Shown piece after piece: positions 54,814-64,000 of a stretch of 64,000 bases of DNA (its first letter is position 1; the number at the start of each line of letters is the position of its first letter). The DNA is from Coturnix japonica. Its lineage: Eukaryota > Chordata > Aves > Galliformes > Phasianidae. The translations under genes and the position numbers were made by a program. Under the pieces are notes generated by a model. The model saw nothing but the letters and a program-made list of their open reading frames with translations. It was not told the origin of the DNA and searched no databases. Where the stretch lies: NCBI RefSeq assembly GCF_001577835.2, contig NC_029542.1, forward strand, positions 2,961,336 through 3,025,335, read 5' to 3'.

Positions 54814-56939
54814 CTTTTTTTTTATCCTTTTCTCTCTTTTTTTTTCCCTCTTTGTTATGTCTTTTTCCCCTCTCTTGTTGCTCAAACACACGGCTATACC
54901 TCACCCCAACTCCTGGCCTCACCCCACTGCTGCTGCTGCAGTGCCCCCTCAGGGACAGTAACCGCTGCTGTGTCCCATCTCAGCTCAATGGGATCAGTCT
55001 GGCTTTAAGAAGAAATAGTACAGAAATCAGTGCGAGGTTCACCCCCCTCCCCTCCCACCCCCCACCTCCCTCCTTATCACCTCCTTCGGGGCTCGCCCCG
55101 CTGTCCCCAATGTGATCAGAGCTTTTTGCTTTCTCCCCCTGCTCCCCCAGTTTGTGGGACAGCACCAGCACTGAGCCCCCAATAGGGCCGGGTATAGGGG
55201 CAGCACGGTGCACACACAGCCCCATAGAGACGAGACCCGGCCCTGCATGGGGCGGTCGCAGCAGTTACTGTCCCTTCCCAATACTCAAAATATTAAAAAC
55301 AAACCATTAAAATATATCTAAAATATAAAATCCTCCTAAGAGTGACGGGAATCAGGAACCACCTTACATTCGTTTGACGGATCTATTTGGTATGGTCGTG
55401 TGAGAGGGGCTGTTCCTGCTGCAGAAAGAAGAGGGTGGTGGTGACTGTGGGCTTTGTTTTAAAAAGAAGAAAAAAAAATATATCTTCAGATATGCCAAAT
55501 TTTAAAGAATAGGGTTTTTGGGTTTTTTTTCGCCCCAATCTGGAGAGATTTGGGGCAGCGGGGGGAGGTTGGGATACACCACAAACAGCCCCATGAGGGT
55601 TAACACCAACCTGCATCCCCCAGCTTTGCTAATGAAAATATTCCATTCCCCTGAGTGCTTTTCCCCCCTCCCAGGAAAGATTCACTTAGTGGGCTCAGCC
55701 ACACACAGGAGATACCAATGGGATTTCAGGGCTCAAATCTGTACTGGGAGGGGAAGCTGAGGCTGAGCCCCGGTCCCAGCAAAGCCCCAAATCCCTTTGG
55801 TTCTGAACCCCAGATCTGTTTTAGCTCCCATTTCCCATAAATGGATTACTGAAGGATGGATGTTCATTCATGCTTCCTACCAAACGGGTTGTGCTTTGTT
55901 CCTATGTTTTATTGCTGTTGCTCAGAGGGAAGGGGGTGAAAAAAAAAGCAAAGCACTTCCCTTGCCCATTCCCAGGTCAGCACCTCTGCAGTTAAAGCTC
56001 TGCATCCCCATTCTGCCATTAGTTCATAGGCCAAAAACAAAACAAGCAAAAAAAAACCCACAAAGACAAAAAAAAAAAGGGAAAATGAGCCCAAAATTCC
56101 CCCCCAAAAAAACCAACTCCTTTCAAGTAAATCAATGTTACATAAAGAAACATTCAACCAAATGAAAAACTAAAGAGTTGTCCTGAAAAAAAACTGAGGT
56201 CGTGTCTTGGTTCTTAAGGCTTCAGAAGGCATTGAACTGCACACACAGCGCAGGGGAGAGGAAACCTTCTGCCCACCCTTGGGTGCTGCTGGTATGGAGG
56301 GTTGCAGAGCTCCCAGGGGATCCAAATTCAATTGGTGCTATGGGGTTTTCCTCCCCCCTTCCTTCAGTCCCTCACAATGGATCTTGTTACTGGTGGAGGG
56401 ATGGGGGGGGGTTGGTGATGGTCCACTGGAATATCTTAAAAATTAAAAGGGAAAAAAAAGGAAAAAAAAAGAAAAAAAAAAAAAAATAAAGGGAGAAAAA
56501 TAAAACCCCAAAAAGAATTTAAAAAAAAACAGATCCCAAAGGTTTAACATCACTCTGGGAACATCCATCAGCCACAGGGAAGGGACTGAGGGAAGGATGG
56601 GGAGATAGAGCTGGGGGGGAGCCCCAAAGGCCCTGAGATGAGGGGCAGGCAGTGCCTGCAGGGGCTGAGTGCAGTGCCTGGTGTTGGGCTCCATCCCCCA
56701 GCCCTGCAGCACCTCCCACTTCAGTTCAGTACAGTGTCAGCACATGGAGCTAAAAAGGGGTCAGACGGTACGGTCTGGTTCTTAGCCCCATCCCTCTTGC
56801 CTTGAAAGCCAATCAAACTGCCTTTTAGTGTCGACCAGTTAATGAAAATAATTGCATCTGTCTATGGTAACTGATTCCCAGCCACTCTTAAGCCTGGCAT
56901 TGGCTTGTTCCACTTTTCACATTGGTGTCAGTGCTGCTC

Positions 56940-61940
<5,001 letters not shown>

Positions 61941-64000
61941 CTGAAAGAAATGAAAAGCAATTAAAAGGCAGATTTGGTGTCAGCAATGGGTCCATCTCAC
62001 ACTGAACTGCTCCTCATTGATGTACCTAATCAAGCTTTACATTCCCACATGCTCCCAGGGTTTCTGATGGCTCTACGTTAATTACACCCTGCTAGGCGCT
62101 ACATTTATACTTCAAGCTTCACTGTGAGCAAGATACCCAAATCCACCAACCTTCCTGCAATGGGCACAGCTACTAATGCTGAGTTCTGCCAGATTGATTA
62201 CAAGGATTAGGAAGCAAAAGAAAGGCGCCATGCAGTCATTTAACCTGAAAGCAAATCTGGAGCACAAAAGGGAGACCATGAGGATGCCCATGGCACCTGG
62301 AAACTTGGCTCCAGCATCCCATATGGTCTCCAGTCACTACTTAACTCACATTTTTAGCTTTTTCAAACCTATTTTTTCCTAAAATAGAATTTCTGGAGTG
62401 GATTTCTTGATGCCAAATTGACCCAGGAGGTGCTGCCATGTATTGCTGTGGGTCCCTGGGGCAGCTCCAGCAACCACACACAGCCACATTGCTTCCACCC
62501 ATAAGCAACTTACCCTGCAGCAAAAACACCCAGGGACACCCTTAGAGGATAGCAGCTTTGTGTGGACAAACATCAGCACAATTCCCTTTGGTTAAACCTC
62601 TGCCCTCCAGCTAATGTCACTGCAAAACACCCTCCGTGATTGCTGCCCCTAATTCCAGCCCTCTAAATCTCAGCATCTGATTTAAGGCCCAACCTGAAAT
62701 GAGCATCTAAGCACAGTGGGAGATGGTGTCTGCCTGCAGGTTTCCAACAGAACCAGAAGCGATGTTTCCTAAACTAGTTCAGGTTCAGAATGGAGGGGTG
62801 GAATGGCCAAAAAGGTTTGGGGTTGCTCTGCCATTGGAAAAACAAAAGGAAGCAAAAAGATTTATGGCACTCCCACCAGCTCAGCCATTGGGGAGTCTCC
62901 AAAAGACTAAATTTAGTTGCTGCTATGGAGGCAAACTGGGTAGAAGGGGAAAAAAAGTCCTGAACCCTTAAAACTGCATCGCTTCAGGAGGGATGAAGGG
63001 AGAAAGGGGGGAGGGGAGCACACTATGAAACCAGATCCCTTGTTTACATGCTAATCCACATCCCAAAATGAATGGGAGAGAGAGATTAAGAAATTCAGAA
63101 TGCAAAGAATGCCACAGTCCAGGGAGGGTCACAAAGATCTGAACTGATGGAAGAAACCACGTCTCCAACCACCCACCCCCTGCCCCAGAAACTTCTCCAG
63201 ATAGCTCCAAGCATCCGCACAGGCAGAGCATGTGTTCTTCACATACGTGACCAGAATGAAATGCACCACGGAGAGAAAAGAGCCATTTATGTCCCCGCAC
63301 CGTCATTCTGCTGGTGGCATCTCATTTTCTCCCCCCCCTTAAATAGGAAAAAGAAAAAAGCCCCTCCGAGGAGCCAGCACCCTGAGCACTCACTGCCCAT
63401 CTCCATCAGTGTCCTGCAAAAGGGCTGCGTGCCACCCTATGGGGCAGGATCCCAACTGGAACCAGCATCACTCAACCCTGAGGTCCAGCTCAGCTCCCTG
63501 CAGCGCATGGAAATCATCCTCCCGAAGTGCAGCCCTTGCTCAGCTTTGGCTCCTTCAGAGCCCTGTGGTTAGAATTACAGAGGAAGTCATGAATAAATAA
63601 ACCCATCTATTTGCTTTGCTTGTAAGCAGGTCCGACTGGATTTAAACCCTTGTCGTGAAGTGCCGCTCTTTGGAGCAGCCCAGTTCTGCTGCCTCCGACC
63701 TCTGCCCCGCACAAGGCTTTACTCCAAATAAATAACTCCGCTCATCACTGATTCCCAGCTTTTTATTCACCATGTGCCAGAGCTGGAGCTCCTCTCATCA
63801 CTCGCAAACCCAGCACACGACCTCAGATGTGAGCTGGGAGTGAATGGATGGGGGTCTGCACACAGGGGGAAAAGGGGGGAGCAGCTGGAATGGTTGTGAG
63901 CAGAGAACTGCAGGTTCTAGGAATGCATCCCTGTGTCACCTCCCTCCTGTTTCATGCCCACACTGCTCTTTGTGACCACAGGATATTAGCAGCCTTACAG
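61941..64000 (-). other. IGF2BP1: Part of IGF2BP1 intron 2
   Basis: No match to the expected exon 2 (coding KVELQGKRLEIEHSVPKK in human) or exon 1 (MNKLYIGNLN) is visible on the - strand. The stretch is therefore read as intron 2, which is very long in human too. Nothing else is recognised in it. Confidence 0.6.

Larger units (their letters stand above)
49555..56939 (-). other. IGF2BP1: IGF2BP1 long 3' UTR
   Basis: No coding exon is recognisable over 7.4 kb on either strand. On the transcribed strand it holds four let-7 seed matches, U-rich runs, a (GAT)n array (54563-54592), a 25-base tandem repeat near 54068-54127 and a minisatellite near 50010-50325. Human IGF2BP1 has a UTR of similar size under let-7 control. 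Open frames such as 53433-54056 on the - strand are low-complexity and show no homology I know. The distal boundary rests on the AATAAA at 49577. Confidence 0.7.

Noticed and set aside
61941-64000. Search for IGF2BP1 exons 1-2
   Set aside because: No sequence coding the expected RRM1 residues was found; these exons lie beyond the window.

Overview
This is nuclear DNA from a bird, most probably chicken (Gallus gallus) or a close galliform, from the GC-rich, gene-dense region that corresponds to human 17q21.32 (chromosome 27 in chicken). Three things support this: intron-bearing vertebrate genes, several copies of the avian CR1 LINE, and protein lengths that match what I recall for chicken (PHOSPHO1 268 aa; IGF2BP1/ZBP1 576 aa). 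There are no bacterial, viral or CRISPR features.

Layout, left to right. (1) 1-2.3 kb is intergenic, with one CR1 tail. (2) ZNF652 lies on the + strand: CpG-island promoter and first exon at about 2.3-3.1 kb, a 13-kb first intron with CR1 copies, five coding exons from 16111 to 23262, then a 3' UTR. (3) About 24-34.3 kb shows no coding exon and holds one CR1. (4) PHOSPHO1 is on the + strand: a CpG island at 35.0-35.4 kb with a possible alternative first exon, then coding exons at 37984-38028 and 38774-39535. (5) ABI3 is on the - strand, eight coding exons from 45325 down to 41526, tail to tail with PHOSPHO1. (6) GNGT2 is on the + strand, coding exons 47199-47282 and 47485-47610, head to head with ABI3. 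(7) A 2-kb spacer carries a small CpG island and a tRNA-Gln(CTG) gene on the - strand at 49134-49205. (8) IGF2BP1 is on the - strand: a 3' UTR of about 7.4 kb (roughly 49.56-56.94 kb) with four let-7 seed matches, then coding exons 15 to 3 (56940-61940). Its exons 1-2 lie beyond the right edge, and 61941-64000 is intron 2.

Gene order and orientation match the human block ZNF652-PHOSPHO1-ABI3-GNGT2-IGF2BP1, except that B4GALNT2, which I recall between GNGT2 and IGF2BP1 in human, is not here. The genes do not form one pathway: a zinc-finger repressor, a bone-mineralisation phosphatase, a WAVE-complex adaptor, a G-protein gamma subunit, and an oncofetal mRNA-binding protein. All splice joins were worked out by hand from GT/AG sites, reading phase and remembered orthologue sequence. 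I found no wholly new system. The most interesting leads are a frame-consistent small ORF spliced from the ZNF652 first exon, an alternative PHOSPHO1 N-terminus, the missing B4GALNT2, and a tRNA-Gln gene that may be syntenic with human.
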